Shown: one piece after another, positions 11,898-23,739 of the stretch
Layout: each line of letters begins with the position of its first letter
Numbering within the stretch: the first letter of the stretch is position 1
Source: Callorhinus ursinus
Lineage: Eukaryota > Chordata > Mammalia > Carnivora > Otariidae
Direction of reading: 5' to 3'
Length of the DNA stretch: 64,000 nucleotides
NCBI RefSeq assembly: GCF_003265705.1
Contig: NW_020312859.1
Location: 6,082,587 to 6,146,586 of the forward strand
Notes under the pieces: model-generated
Database searches by the model: none
Told to the model about the DNA's origin: nothing
The model's input: the letters and a program-made list of their open reading frames with translations, nothing else
Translations under genes and position numbers: made by a program

Positions 11898-11931
11898 ACA
11901 CACACACACACACACAAACAACAACAACAAA
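11898..11931. repeat. (CA)n/(CAA)n microsatellite
   Basis: A short CA run passes into an ACA/ACAACA run. It is probably length-variable. Confidence 0.9.
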
Positions 11932-12124
11932 ATTCCCCAAAACAGATTCAGAGGATGTTTGGGTTTATCAGAGTCCTTTCTTCCTTCCTGTCACTTAGCT
12001 GGGCTCTGCAGTGTCACAGTGGAAACAAACTGTGCCAAGTTGGACAGTTGAACACAGGCTCGTGGCCCAGAGTCCCCAGAGACCCTTAGGAAACCACCAT
12101 GGCAGAAGAGCTTCACCAAAATGG

Positions 12125-12230
12125 GCCAGGGAGTCAGGAGACCCAAATTTGAATCTGGATTCCACTCCTGTGCAACCCTCGATAAGTTACTTAACCAATC
12201 TGAGTCTCAGCTTCCTGCTACACCCCCAAA
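12125..12230 (+). mobile_element. MIR SINE relic
   Basis: It reads 'gagtcaggagacccaaattt', 'gataagttacttaaccaatc', 'tgagtctcagcttcctgc', the forward MIR core. Confidence 0.75.
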
Positions 12231-12299
12231 CAAGGTCAGATTCCCCTGTTAGAGACATTTGCTCCCTTGATAGACCTCATCCCTGTACCATCAGACTTT

Positions 12300-12450
12300 T
12301 ATTTAGGGAGTGATTTGATTGCTATCTACTCCACTCAAATATGAGCTCCATGAAACAGGAGCCTTGTCTAGCTTGCTCACTGCTCCAACTCCAGGCTAGC
12401 CCAGAGCCTGGCACTTGGGAGGTGCCTGGCAAATATTTTTGAATGATGAA
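12300..12450 (+). mobile_element. L2 LINE relic, 3' end
   Basis: It contains 'tatgagctccatgaaacagg', 'cccagagcctggcacttggg' and the tail 'atatttttgaatgatgaatt', typical of the L2 3' end. Confidence 0.7.
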
Positions 12451-12879
12451 TTCAGGAGTGTCCAAGACTGTGCAGTCAGACTCACTGATTTAAAAAAAGT
12501 GGCCTGTGCCAAGAGCTCCTGGGGGCATCGTATCAATAGACATCCCAAAAAGTTGATCCATTTTACAGATTAGACAACAGGCCTCTTTACCTCCAGACTG
12601 AGCTGCCTCAGACAGAGAAAAAGAGTGCTGGGGAAGTCAGGCTTCCTTCCACCCTGTAGGTGCATTCCTATGGGACTTGGAAGGGAGGTTGGAAGACAAG
12701 AGTTGGTGAAGCTGTGTGTGGACTCCTAGTGACAGGGTACTGCAAGGACCAAGCCTGGGGCTGGGCGTCAGGGAGCAGAGTCCTGCAGATGTAGCTGAAG
12801 ACCTAAGGGGAGAATGTGGAGGTCTCTGGTAATATCAGCCAGTTCTCATAGGATTACATGAGGTCGTGTGACTCAAACA

Positions 12880-13740
12880 TCAAATAAGGACAGCAGTGGA
12901 TTGGGACACATTGAATACAAGAAGAATCTCTGAGTCCAGACAGTTGGAAATAAATATATTCGTGTATGATATATTCACCCAAACAGATGGGGAGATGGGA
13001 AAGCTCTTCTTGTGGTATTCTTACAGTAGGATGTCCCTGGGAAATGGAAACTACATGACAGATTTCAAAAAATCACCATTTTGCCACCATCACAGGAATC
13101 CTTAGTTCAGGCAAGAAGCATCCACAGAGAATCAAATGAGTGAGTGCCAGGATATTTCTATAACTCTCCACAAATTCCTTACAGACAACAAAGGGAAAAT
13201 AGCATCTTTCACAGTGGAGAAACCCCAGGCCATCCCATTAACCAAGTGACTGAGGTCAACGTCACCAATAATGGGGCAATTACGACTCATAAGAGAAAGA
13301 CACATCACTTCTGCTATTTCAGCCCCAAATTCATCGCTGGAATCGAATCAAGGCAACAGATCGAAGGACCTTCTGCCACATAACTGGTCCGAACTCTTCA
13401 CCAAATGTCAAGGTCATGAAAGATCGTCATGAGAGGTGACCTGGGAGCTGTCCTGAGTGCAAGGAGTCCGAAGAGAGGTGACAAGTAAAGACAATGTGTC
13501 ATCCTGGTCCGGACCACAGACAAGAAAGTAAATAACTGCAAAGAGTGTGAGTGGGAAAAGTGGCAACCTCCGCACATGGCCCAGGAGCCACGGAAGAGTA
13601 CCCAACCTGTGCTGATTTCCTGATCTTGGCCGGCAGCCGTGGTGGTGTCAGAGAATGTCCTTGTTCTTAGGAAACACACCCTGAAGTCTTTAGGGGTCCA
13701 GGGGGAAGTGAGATAATGCATTGAAGACCTCTGTGCCACG
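12880..13740 (+). mobile_element. Old LINE-1 (L1M-type) 3' UTR relic
   Basis: Strings such as 'aaatgtcaaggtcatgaaag', 'caatgtgtcatcctggtccg', 'gagaatgtccttgttcttag' and 'tgaagtctttaggggtccag' follow the order of the 3' UTR of old mammalian L1 elements. Subfamily is not assigned. Confidence 0.55.
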
Positions 13741-14680
13741 CACAACTAGAGACTGGATACAAGGCTACTTTCTTGGGTGTTCCCTGGGAAATAGGCCCCT
13801 GGCTGGAGAAACTCAGCCTTCTGACTGGTGTCGCTGTGTCCTTTGGGCAAGGGTAAGCAGCCTAGAATAAATCCTGAGAGCTGCCACCAACCCCACATGA
13901 CTGGGAAGCAGGGTTTCTGGTCCATCACCATCCCCGGACCTTCCCACCCCCATGCCGTAGCTCCCCATTACTCCGGGAACAGGCCAAAGACATCATGTTC
14001 TTCTGTTTATGTACTCTCTATGCTCCCAGTCAGAACCCACTAGAAAATACATTGAAACAAAATTAACTTGACAGGGAAATGGATATTTGAATGAAGCTTC
14101 TGCTTAAGACAATAATTTATCATGTTCCATCATACATCTCCACAAAACCAGGATCACGGGTGGTTTAGCTGAAATGAGGGAATTCATTACTCCCCGAAAC
14201 ATCTCTGGGACTCATTTCACAGGGGCTGGGGATTGTGGCGAATGAGTGAGGGAGCAGACATCCACCAAGCTCTCCAAACCTGTGGGACACTGTTGGGCCT
14301 CCCGCCCGCCCTGCACTGTCCCAGCGAACCCTCACCATTACCCTAGAGATAAGGATCACAGAGGAGGACGCCCAGCTAGGAAGTGATGGGCCAGCTTTTC
14401 AAGGTGGGAAGACTCGCCATTACTCTCATCAGGGATGGAATGGGCTGCCTCTCTCCCTCCACGGCTTGCCAGCCTCCTAGCTGAGCCAGGCCTGTTCCTG
14501 GGGGTGTGAGCAGCCACAAAGCCTTGCGGCAGGGAGCCCTCAGCCTGGTCCCAGGACATGTCTTCCTCCTGGGCACTCTTACAGATGTCTCACAGATACT
14601 GGGTAACCACAGACCAAGTGTTGTGGAATGAGGAGCCCCGGTGACCGAGCTCAGGAAGGCAGTTAGTATATTTACTCAGT
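13740..14680. other. Intergenic, no recognisable feature
   Basis: No gene or clear repeat is visible. Short overlapping ORFs on both strands lack protein-like features. Confidence 0.5.
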
Positions 14681-14760
14681 CACTTATTCATTCATTCTTC
14701 AAACAGAAACTGTGCACCTACTGTGTACTGGACCCTGGGGAGGTAACATGGAGCCTGGAG
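14680..14760 (-). mobile_element. L2 LINE fragment
   Basis: 'cttattcattcattcttca' and 'gtgcacctactgtgtactgg' read as the reverse of the L2 3' tip. Confidence 0.5.
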
Positions 14761-14761
14761 T

Positions 14762-14920
14762 CCAGTCTCAGAACCTGCTCTCTGGATCAGCAGGATTACC
14801 TGGGAACTTGATAAAAATGTAAATTCTCAGGCCCCACCCCAGACCAACTGAGTCAGAAGGCCCAGCAGTCTTGCCCTAGCAAGCCCTTATGATGATTCAG
14901 ATGCATGCAAAGTTTCGAGA
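14762..14920. mobile_element. hAT-Charlie non-autonomous DNA transposon relic
   Basis: It has 'attacctgggaacttgataa', 'ctcaggccccaccccagacc' and 'gatgattcagatgcatgcaa', the hallmark order of a palindromic hAT MITE. Subfamily is not named. Confidence 0.6.
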
Positions 14921-15393
14921 GCTGTACACGAGGGCACGTAAAACAATGACAGACTGTGATGGCGAGAGCCAGGCACAGAGGTCTTTGATAGCTTGAGGGC
15001 TCTGGCCGTTGTAAACAGAGCCCAGGATTGCATAGAGATGCCCAGCTCACTTCATCCTGTGGGGAAGTCTGGCCTCTCCTTGGCCCCAGACTGAGCAGCT
15101 TTACGGAGTATATCCAGCAAGTGACCCATCACCTCGCTCAGCTGGGGCACGCTGGTCCTGCTGGACACCCAAGGAGGCCCCAAGAGATCGAGGATGGGGG
15201 CAGATGAAAAGAAGGGAGCCTCCTGGGCCTCAGGATAGTGAACACCTTCTCAGGTTGCGTCTCTCTCCTTTATAAAGTGAGGGTTGTCAGTGAGTCAACC
15301 AGAATTTGCAGTGATCAATGATTCCTTCTGATGGCATCAAAAGGGGGGCAGGGAGTTTGGGAAGTTTTCGGGGTAATAGTTCACAAATTTTGG

Positions 15394-15395
<2 letters not shown>
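14920..15395. other. Intergenic, no recognisable feature
   Basis: No gene, RNA or repeat that I can name. Confidence 0.45.

Positions 15396-15396
<1 letters not shown>

Positions 15397-15435
<39 letters not shown>
15397..15435. repeat. (CA)n microsatellite
   Basis: About 18 CA units follow a short GCGCGC lead-in, so the tract alternates purine and pyrimidine throughout. Confidence 0.95.
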
Positions 15436-15439
<4 letters not shown>

Positions 15440-15449
15440 AGTAGACAGG

Positions 15450-15595
15450 GATCTTATCAAACATTCAGACTGTCAGGCCATACCCCTAGCTGATTCTGTG
15501 GCAGGTCTGCGAGGGGAGGGGGGCAGAATTTGCATATTACGTATTTTACAAGTCCTAGACAGCCTTTGAGAAACACTGTCTTGTGAGATACGCTC
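15450..15595. mobile_element. hAT-Charlie DNA transposon relic
   Basis: Pieces resembling 'cagaatttgcatattacgta' and 'cctttgagaaacactgtctt' suggest the same class of hAT MITE as at 14.8 kb. It is weakly supported. Confidence 0.4.
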
Positions 15596-16224
15596 ACAGG
15601 GACAGCTGTCACCTCAAGCCACATGCTCAGGCTTAGCGCCTGACCATCCCTGGCTTCCAGGCACCTGGAGATGGGTCTGTGCTTCCATATGGGTTTCTCC
15701 AGAGAGGATGAGTAACTATTCTCATCTGATGGGTGATAGCAGGGACGAGAAGGGCCTTGAGCCTGGCTGGGAGTGGTAAATGGCACTATGAGCAGCAAAG
15801 AAATAAGGAAGATGTTCTCATTTTATAAAAGGCGCTTTGAAATTTAATCAGAATATGAAAGTTGAGATCTTGGTCTATTTTTAAACAAAGCATGGGTTCA
15901 GCAGAAATAATCAATACGGGAGCGGTGAGCTGCCTGTTGGCCTTCACTGGGGCAAGCCACGAGCTTCCTTCAGGATGAGTCCTTGATGAGGGGACAAGTG
16001 GAAGGAGAAGGAGGGCATCTGTTAGGGGCAGATGGGCCTCTACTGCTGTGGGGAAGAGTTAGGGGAAGGTATGGGGAAGGTCATGGACTCTCCAGACCCT
16101 CCCAATGTCCCATGGGATACCTGAGGGCAAAGAGTGAGGGGCTGCGGCGTGGGCATCATGTGGCGTCCTCAGCTAGGGTAGAGGAAGACAATACGCCCTA
16201 TTTTGACAGTCGAGGAAAGCTGTG

Positions 16225-16560
16225 GGGGTGGTTTAGTGAAAAAGAGCCTGAGTTTTTGGAGCCAGATCCGAAACTGAAGCTCAGTCCTGCTTACTTTCTC
16301 ACTGTGTGATTTGACAAGTCTTGCAACCTTTCTAAGTTTCAGTTGCCCCGTCTGAAAATGGTAATAATAATACCTTGAGAACGGTGAAAGTTAATTAGAA
16401 TAGCAATTGCAGCTAACCCGTGCTGAACGTGTATTATTTCAGCAGGTCTCTGCAACCACCCTGTGAAATTCAGGGAAGGAGGCCTTGCCTAATTCACTGC
16501 AAAGAAACACTCAGCACAGTGTCTGGTACAGAGTAGGTGCTCAATGAGTATTTGTTTCCT
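16225..16560 (+). mobile_element. MIR SINE relic
   Basis: A long MIR match: 'ttttggagccagatccgaaa', 'cactgtgtgatttgacaagt', 'agttgccccgtctgaaaatg', and a tail 'cagagtaggtgctcaatgag'. Confidence 0.75.
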
Positions 16561-16706
16561 TCCCCATCTGGGGAAGTGCAGGGTGCAGGGGGCAGGGGCG
16601 GGGGACACTAAGGGGTCTGAGACTCCTCTCTGCTGGTACTTTCCCAGCAGGCAGTGACAGCCCATCGCTGACGTCTCCTGAGCCAGAGCGAGCCTTCCAG
16701 AACCCC

Positions 16707-16956
16707 TGGTAGGGTGTTTCTTTCCTTTCCTTTTCTTCTTCCTCTTTTTTTTTTTTTTTAAGATTCTATTTATTTGACAGAGAGACACAGTGAGAGAGGG
16801 AACACAAGCAGGGGGAGCTGGAGAGGGAGAAGCCGGCTTCCCGCCCAGCAGGGAGCCCAATGTGGGGTTTGATCCCAGGATGCTGGGATCATGAACTGAG
16901 CTGAAGGCAGACACTCAATGACTGAGCCACCCAGGTGCCCATGGCAGGGTATTTCT
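16707..16956 (-). mobile_element. CAN SINE with diverged target-site duplications
   Basis: The body is about 16722-16941 in minus orientation, preceded by a TC-rich tract and a T run. The 15-bp duplications (16707-16721 and 16942-16956) differ at two bases. Confidence 0.95.
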
Positions 16957-17089
16957 GACCCCGGGGCTGCCAATGGCAGCGCCGGCAGCTCTGGTCATGC
17001 CTGCCTGAGCCAGCACGCACAGAACCCTGAGAAGCTCACGTGACAACTATGGTGCCACTTCCCAGGAACATCCCACGCAGATTTGCCTT

Positions 17090-17470
17090 CCTTGAAGGAA
17101 AGTAGCGCAAAAGACCATTTTTCACTTTTAAATAGTCTTCATTCTATGTCTTAATAAATGCACATTTGTTGATTTGTGTAAGCATGATGTGGGAAGTCTG
17201 CAAATGGATGTAATCTGCACCGAGGGCACATGTAAGCACCAGTGAGCACTTTTGAATAATGAATCCCTCCCGTAAAAGACGGACGCTATTCATAATAATT
17301 CCTTGCTTTTCTCATTTTGCCGCGTACAGTAGCGATTAATCAATTTGCAATGTTATGTCACCCGCAACAAATTGCTAGCACCAAGACAAATTTATTGCTT
17401 TATGATAAAAGAACTTGTTTAGGTAGAAATAAATTAAATTTGGGGGGCTGTTGCTTGGGTGTGTTGTTCA
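17090..17470. promoter_or_regulatory. Candidate conserved noncoding element, about 30 kb upstream of MAFB
   Basis: An AT-rich, repeat-free block between two repeat-rich stretches. It is dense in homeodomain-type cores (TAAT, TTTATTG) and includes 'gattaatcaatttgcaat' at about 17333-17350, which on the minus strand contains TGATTAAT, a PBX-HOX-type site, next to a C/EBP-like TTGCAATG. No ORF spans it. Enhancer function is inference; conservation would need an alignment. Confidence 0.4.
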
Positions 17471-17639
17471 CCTAGGTGACCCATAGAGAGTGGGCCGGGA
17501 AGGTGAGGGTCCAGGTGATCCTGGTGATGACCTGGCGCCCCAGAGAGGACCAGCAGAGTCACTTACGGACTGTGAGACGGCGCAGCTCAGATGGCAGACA
17601 GCACCATCCGGAGCTCGAGATGGTTCTCGGGGAGTGTCT

Positions 17640-18296
17640 GCCCGGCTCTCGGCGTGAGCAAGTGTAATTTAGAGCTTTGCACGGAGAGGTTTGGACAGTC
17701 AGCAAGGCTCCGGGGAAACACACCCTCTTCTCCTTCTGTACTTCATCTGAATGATAAGATTCCCATTTACCTCACATCGCGAGCCAAGGGAAACTACATT
17801 AGAGGAACTGGGGATAGGGTTCAGAGATCAGAGGGTGACACAGGTCCCCGTGCTTCTGTTTATTGAGGTACATTGGGACGCGAAAATATCAGGGGAAAAG
17901 AGGCCAAAATGGTGTTACCAAAATTTTGGTGTCATAAATGTTGCATTCAGGAAATCATACTTTTAACACACCTAACATTTAATTCTGTGTAATGGCTTTA
18001 TTCACACAGGCACTGTCAAAAGCTTTAATTTAACGCCCTTCATAGAATAAAGGCCAGACGGAATGGGCTCCCACCACGGCACGGATGACTTGGGGATATG
18101 CAATCTCCTTTCTCTGTATCATGTTCACAGAAAAGCAGCTCAGGGAAGGGAAGCATTTTGCCTGAGGACAGAGCGAGGGGGTGTGGAAGAGCATCTGACT
18201 TTCAGGGTATCACACACGTTTGTCATTAATTTATACTCCATTAATTTGGAATCTGGAGTGGAATCAGGGACTGATGCGTTAATTCTGCTCTCCCCC

Positions 18297-18335
<39 letters not shown>

Positions 18336-18480
18336 GACAGAGATTTTCCTTAAGCAATCTGATAGTCTAACATGATTTGTGAAAAGCAGGTTTCAATTAG
18401 GAAAGATGTCAGTTCCATTGCCCACTTAAGTGGATTTCTCTGCCCCAGCTCATCAAAATCCGTTCCTTTCTGCTCTTAAA
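17640..18480. other. Repeat-poor intergenic DNA with a CT microsatellite
   Basis: No gene. The part at about 17880-18060 and 18190-18290 is AT-rich and free of recognisable repeats, so may extend the upstream regulatory block. Confidence 0.35.
18299..18333. repeat. (CT)n microsatellite
   Basis: About 17 uninterrupted CT units. Confidence 0.95.
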
Positions 18481-19400
18481 GTAGGCACTGGGACCACCCT
18501 CCGGAATACCTTGACACGCCCGTTCCACCTGTCAGGGAAAGCACCCCCGTGACTTTCTTGGGCCACGGTCTCTGTCATCTTGTCTCCTTTCAGCCTTGAG
18601 GGAGGGAGCACGGAGGCCTCCTGCCTGCAGAGGTTCCTGCAGCCTTCTGCAATATCCGAGCAGCCTCTTGGCCGGCCCTTTTAACCCCAGTGCTGACATC
18701 CAGAGCCCCGTGAACAATAGGGGGCAGAGAACTCAAGCCCTTTGCTGGAACCCTTTCCACTATCTGGGGGCTGGAGGGGGTCTCAGGTGTTACGTGGCAG
18801 CCCCAGGGGTTGCTGGACTCACCTGGTGACGGCTTCTTTGACTTCCATTGTGCCTGCTCGCCGGGCTCCAGGAGCCTAGGTCCTGGCTGGAGTGGGAGCA
18901 CCCCTCATGGGCCTGGCCGGGCCTGCCCGATCCCTGGTCGCCTCCCCAGCCAGGGGTCGTGCGGGGGCTTCCGGCCCTCTGTGGGGCTGAGTTGCCCCTG
19001 CTCACGCTGCCTGCCCGGTGGCTAATTCTGATTATTTCTCTTTCTCCTTGCTCTCTTGGGCGCCTTTATTCCTGACCGTGCATTTTCTCTGGGCTCAGGA
19101 TTAAAAAAAAAAAAAAAAAACACACAAAACCCACACTGCTAATATCCTTGTCAGCCTTTTCCTGAATCATTGCTGTGCGGCTCCAGGGAGCCACGGGCCA
19201 GTGCCTTGGCCGGCAGACTCTGTCCCTGGGCCTTCCTGTCTTTGGGGTCCTGAAGCCCCCCTCTTTGGGTCTCCGTATCCCCTGCAGGTAATAGGCAGAG
19301 GCCCAGATGCTCTGAGAAATGCCCAGCCAGCAAGGCAGACGGGGCCAAGAGCTGAGAATCAAGCTGAGCTTTTCCATCTCACAGGTGACTTCTCTCAAAT
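18480..19400. other. GC-rich intergenic DNA, no gene
   Basis: GC-rich with many overlapping short ORFs on both strands, none with a recognisable domain. An 18-base A run lies at about 19103-19120. Confidence 0.45.
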
Positions 19401-19555
19401 GCTATGTAGAAGAAAATTTTTAAAATGCTGTCCTCCACATTATCTCATTTGCTGTTATTAGCCCTGTTTCACAGATGAGCAACCTAAGCCTCAGACACCT
19501 GAGTGATTTACTCAAGGTTGTACAGCTCCTCAGGGTCAGGACTCCAGCCTCCACA
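19400..19555 (-). mobile_element. MIR SINE relic
   Basis: Reverse MIR order: 'acattatctcatttgctgtt', 'tttcacagatgagcaaccta', 'ttactcaaggttgtacagct'. Confidence 0.75.
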
Positions 19556-19695
19556 TGTGTAACGCAGGTATGGGAGGAATAATCATCCCCACTGGACAGA
19601 TGGGGGTAACTGAGCCTCCCGTTGCCAGAGGGCACGTAGCCATGAGAAGTGGGATTCAGGCACCATGGCATCCAGCCCAGTGTCCAGCTCTGGGC
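19556..19695 (-). mobile_element. Second MIR SINE relic, directly adjacent
   Basis: It reads 'ataatcatccccactggaca', 'gatgggggtaactgagcctc', 'agagggcacgtagccatgag'. It lies head to tail with the preceding MIR. Confidence 0.65.
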
Positions 19696-19759
19696 AGGGG
19701 TCCGTCCTCCCGTGTTGCACGTGAAAAGCCAGGTCAGCCCAGGCTGCGTAACACCCACT

Positions 19760-20820
19760 AGAAATCACTTAGAAGCCCCAAGTCCAGGAGTCCAGGTGGC
19801 TGGGGGGCTATCCTGCTTACCTCTGTCTCCTCACATGCACACGGGGCCGGGTGGGAAGCCCGTGCTGACATTGCTGAGGAGAAGGCTGGTTAACTGCCTC
19901 AGCTCATCATGCTGTGTGGCCTGGGCAGTGTCCCCATTTCAATCTGCTCTGGGAACAATAGACCAAATATGACTCTGGATGGGAATAGAAATTTCCACAA
20001 ATTCTGGCTCAAGTCTGTCCCCTCAGAGACTCAGGAAGAAGGTTGCAATCCATAAATACCCCCTCCCCCAGACAGCCCTCCCTGACTCTTCAAGACAGAG
20101 CTGACCCTCCCTCCTTGATTCTGAAGCACATACTTCTCTGAATGGCCACATTCCTATCAGAAAGGCAAGCAGCTCCCCCACCATTCCTCACTGTGGCTGA
20201 GCTGCGGCCATTAAACCTCTCGTGGAAGCCTAACACCTCCGTGTGCCCATCGATGTGCCGACAGCCAGGATGACTAGCCACGGTCACTAACACACACGCC
20301 CACCAGCCTCAGCTTCTCCTGGAGACACATCTACACACAGGAACGCCGTCCCACGTATCAGGTCAGACACAGTGTCATGTGCCTGCACACACACACCCTT
20401 GCAGATGAACCCAGGCCCCCGCAGAGGCTGAAAGTCTGCTCATGTCTATACACGACACTTTCTCCAGGTCATCCAGCTCCCCTGCCCTGCTATGCAGAGT
20501 CCTAGAACAGAACTCCCTAGAACAGAAGCTGTGGCTGGCTGGCTGATGGGAATTGGGAATTGGGTCTGCTCAGGCCCGAAGCGTATTGGGTACCAAGCTC
20601 TAACACGGAGAACTTTGGGGAGAGATAGCTTATTTCCGCTGGGCCTCTCTTTGTCCTCTTTCCCAGGTAGACCAGGCTTGACTATCTCCAGGTGACATCT
20701 ACCCACATCACGCTCCCTATCAGATAGCATGCTTCCCGTGGGCCCCTAGGGGCCTGTCACCACCTCACCTTGCCACCTCAGCACTTTCTCAATAACTCAC
20801 CAAGGCCAACTGTTGCTCAC
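19760..20820. other. Intergenic, with a possible L2 scrap
   Basis: Around 20050-20170 'cagacagccctccctgactc' resembles L2 on the plus strand. The rest shows nothing I can name. Confidence 0.4.
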
Positions 20821-21029
20821 TCAGTGATTTTTTTTTTTCCCCCTTCGCATCTGAAGCTCTGTTTTCCCTCTGGACAAATGCCGTTCTGTCCCTTGCCAGC
20901 CCCTCGGGCTGTTTGATCAGTGGAATGGCAGGGGAGGAAGGGAAGGAGAAGCAAGGTGTCTGCTGCATGCTGCTCTGTCCCCTGGGGCAAAGACACCTCC
21001 ACTCCTGGGGGTGGGTGGTAGGCCCTGGG

Positions 21030-21230
21030 ACAGGACACGGATCCTGGTGTCTGATGTGCTTGGGCTTCAGCCCCAGCCCTGGCCCTTCCCAGGTTTGTCA
21101 CTTTTGGACAGTCACTTGGCCCCCACAAGCCTCAGTTTCTGCTTCTGTAAAGTGGGCATAATGATTTGACCCTTCTAGGGCTGGTGGGGGCATTAGACAA
21201 GGTTAAACACATGTAAAAAGCACTTGATAA
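21030..21230 (+). mobile_element. MIR SINE relic
   Basis: It contains 'ggacagtcacttggccccca', 'cagtttctgcttctgtaaag' and 'gttaaacacatgtaaaaagc' in forward MIR order. An 18-base T run follows at about 21263-21280. Confidence 0.75.
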
Positions 21231-21479
21231 GACAGAGTATTCTAAAAATGGGAGTGAATAGATTTTTTTTTTTTTTTTTTAACCATGGCCTTCCCTTCAT
21301 CTTCATGACCTCTCGGGTCCCTCTGACACTCAAGCTGGGACAGGGGTCTGGGCAGGAGACAGCTGGGTAGGTGGAGGCTGTCCCCAGCTCCCGGTCATCC
21401 ACCATTACCGCCCGTAAGCTCCAGGGGATCACCCTTGTCCTGGAAACCAGGAGGGAGGGAGCTGATGAAGAGGCCCTAC

Positions 21480-21640
21480 ATAGACAAGGACCACATCCGT
21501 GCTGGTCACTTTACACATATTATCCCATGAAATCTCAAAATAAGCTGGCAAGGATTATTACAAAGGAGGAGGATGAAGCTCAGAAAGATGACATGGCCCC
21601 CGAGTGACTGAGCGGAGACTTGAACTCTTGATTTCTGACT
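21480..21640 (-). mobile_element. MIR SINE relic
   Basis: Reverse MIR order: 'actttacacatattatccca', 'gaggatgaagctcagaaaga', 'gcggagacttgaactcttga'. Confidence 0.75.
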
Positions 21641-21883
21641 TCACAGGACGGGCTCCTCCCCAGCCTCCCGACTCCCTTTGGAACGTGGGAAAGGAACTGA
21701 AAAGGCGGCTTCCTTGTCCTCAGAGGCTGGCGCTGCACAAATCCATCCCGTAAGCAGTACTCACAGCGAATCTTACTCCACAGGGCAGCTTGGACAAAGA
21801 CCTAGTTCACGCAGCTGAATAGGAAATATGGCTTGTGTCTCGGGATGGTTGTATAAAAAGACTCTTTCTTTAGTGTCACAGCT

Positions 21884-22100
21884 TCAAAGCCACCTCTTTA
21901 TTTTTTTTTTAAGATTTTATTTATTTGACAGAGAGAGACACAGCGAGAGAGGGAACACAAGCAGGGGGAGTGGGAGAGGGAGAAGCAGGCTTCCGGCCGA
22001 GCAGGGAGCCCGACGCGGGGCTTGATCCCAGGACCCTGGGATCATGACCTCAGCCGAAGGCAGACGCTTACCGACTGAGCCACCCAGTCAAAGCCGCCTC
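21884..22100 (-). mobile_element. CAN SINE, slightly 5'-truncated, with target-site duplications
   Basis: The body is 21897-22087, minus orientation. The head stops at CCACCCAG, lacking the usual last GCGCCCC, so the element lost its extreme 5' end at insertion. Thirteen-bp duplications (21884-21896 and 22088-22100) differ at one base. Confidence 0.95.
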
Positions 22101-22174
22101 CTATAGGAGGCCTCCCTGCTGGAGGCTGGTCTGGAAGGCAGAAGACTGGGGACTGCTTCCATGAACTCACTGGG

Positions 22175-22285
22175 GGCCTCATGTAAGTTTCATTCTGTCT
22201 CTGGGCCTCAGTTTCCCCATCTATAAAGCAACATGGTTTTCTGGGGGTGATTTCTCTGGGTGACTTCCAGTCGCCTAAAACTATA
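22175..22285 (+). mobile_element. MIR SINE fragment
   Basis: 'tctgggcctcagtttcccca' and 'tctataaagcaacatggttt' match the forward MIR core. Confidence 0.6.
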
Positions 22286-22829
22286 TTCCCCATTGTAGAA
22301 CTCACGTTAGATCAACAAAGTAGGTTTTTCTGACTTACAAATTTACCTACTAGAAAATCCTTACAATGGCGGACCATTTTAATGGCATTTGGCTAATGCA
22401 TTTAGAAAATCCAAGAGTAAGTTCATGTTGGGCATAGAAACCCAGGCAGAAATGGCTGCCCTGGTCTGACTCTAGGATGTTCAGAAAAAGCAGAATTTTT
22501 GGCTTCTGACGCTGTGTCCTTGTCACTGATTTAAGTCTTGGCTCTCCCTCGTTTAGAGAAAGCAGCTAGGTTCCTGGTCCCTGGTGAGGGGCCCACCTTT
22601 GTCTCTGTCTGAAAACCTTTGCAGGACCCTTCCTTCCTTCTTCCAGAAACACAAGTACTGGGGGTGGGGTGGGCACTCGCGTTGGCCTCCTGGCTGTCAG
22701 AGGGGCTTCTGGAAGGAAGACACAGCCACGGAAGTGTATTCTCCCGGGAACTTTCTTTTGGGGGGGTGGGGTGGGGGAAGGGCATCCGCATCTGGTTACT
22801 GCTACCAACAAATCAATATGTTGACAGAG

Positions 22830-23400
22830 CCGCCCTCCTGCGGGTCCATTTAAACACCGATCCCTGTGTGGGATCCACGCTGACCCGTTCCGTTTGCCAA
22901 ATGCAAATGCATTAACCTTACCATTGGGTAATCTAATAAAAAGGATCAATGGTCTGATACGGTGCTTATGGAGTCATTTACTGCAAGCGAGAGCAATTTA
23001 GCCAGGACCCAGCCGAGAGGCTTGGGGGCCGCCAGGGGAACGGCTGGAGCTGGCTGTCCAGGCTGGCATCCCCGGGCAAGGCCCCCTGTGCCTGGAGACA
23101 CCCGGCCCAGGGGGCGAGGGAACGAGGAGGGTGTTATTCATTCATTACTGCCACTTGAATCACTTAGAGGTTCAATTAAGTCTCAATCATTAGTGGTATT
23201 TCAAGTTACTTTATCCAGGCCCACACATCGCACACTTGACTGGCAGTGGGAAGCTTTCTGTGTCGAGATTTAGCGTACGAGTGAACAAGGCAGTCATATG
23301 GGTTTTTCTGCTATGAAATTGATAAATGGAGCGGGCATTCGAGGTAGAGCAGTAATTTCTGTGGTGCAGCCAAGTGCTCGCTCCCTTGTCTCCTCCAGGG
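22830..23400. promoter_or_regulatory. Candidate conserved noncoding element with POU octamer and NKX2-like sites
   Basis: A repeat-free block about 24 kb upstream of MAFB. It holds a perfect octamer ATGCAAAT (22901-22908), CACTTGA at 23152-23158 and 23233-23239, and a related TCAAGTT at 23201-23207, as well as TAAT-type cores. The CACTTGA form matches the NKX2-class binding core. Regulatory role and conservation are inference. Confidence 0.4.
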
Positions 23401-23739
23401 ATGAGGGCATGGGCCCCTTTAATGCGGCAGCTTTCCCTTGAGGGCCCAGAGGCCAGGCGGGGGCCTGGGCCTGCGGCTTATTTCCCTGCAGAACTTCCCA
23501 GAGCCAAGCCCTTGTTCATTAGCGGGAATATACCTTGGGGGGGGGGGGAACGAGGAGGGAGGGGGGAAGTGTTCTTCACCCTCATTCTGGCTCAATTCTG
23601 TCATCATTTCTGCAAAGCAGGAAGCAGGCGGGATGAGGAGCAGGGAATGGGGCTGTCTCGGCAGCTGGATGCCCTCTTCCCGAGGATGCACTTGTCCCCG
23701 GCGGCCGGCGGCCCTGTCTGGAAAGCATATTTTCTCCTA

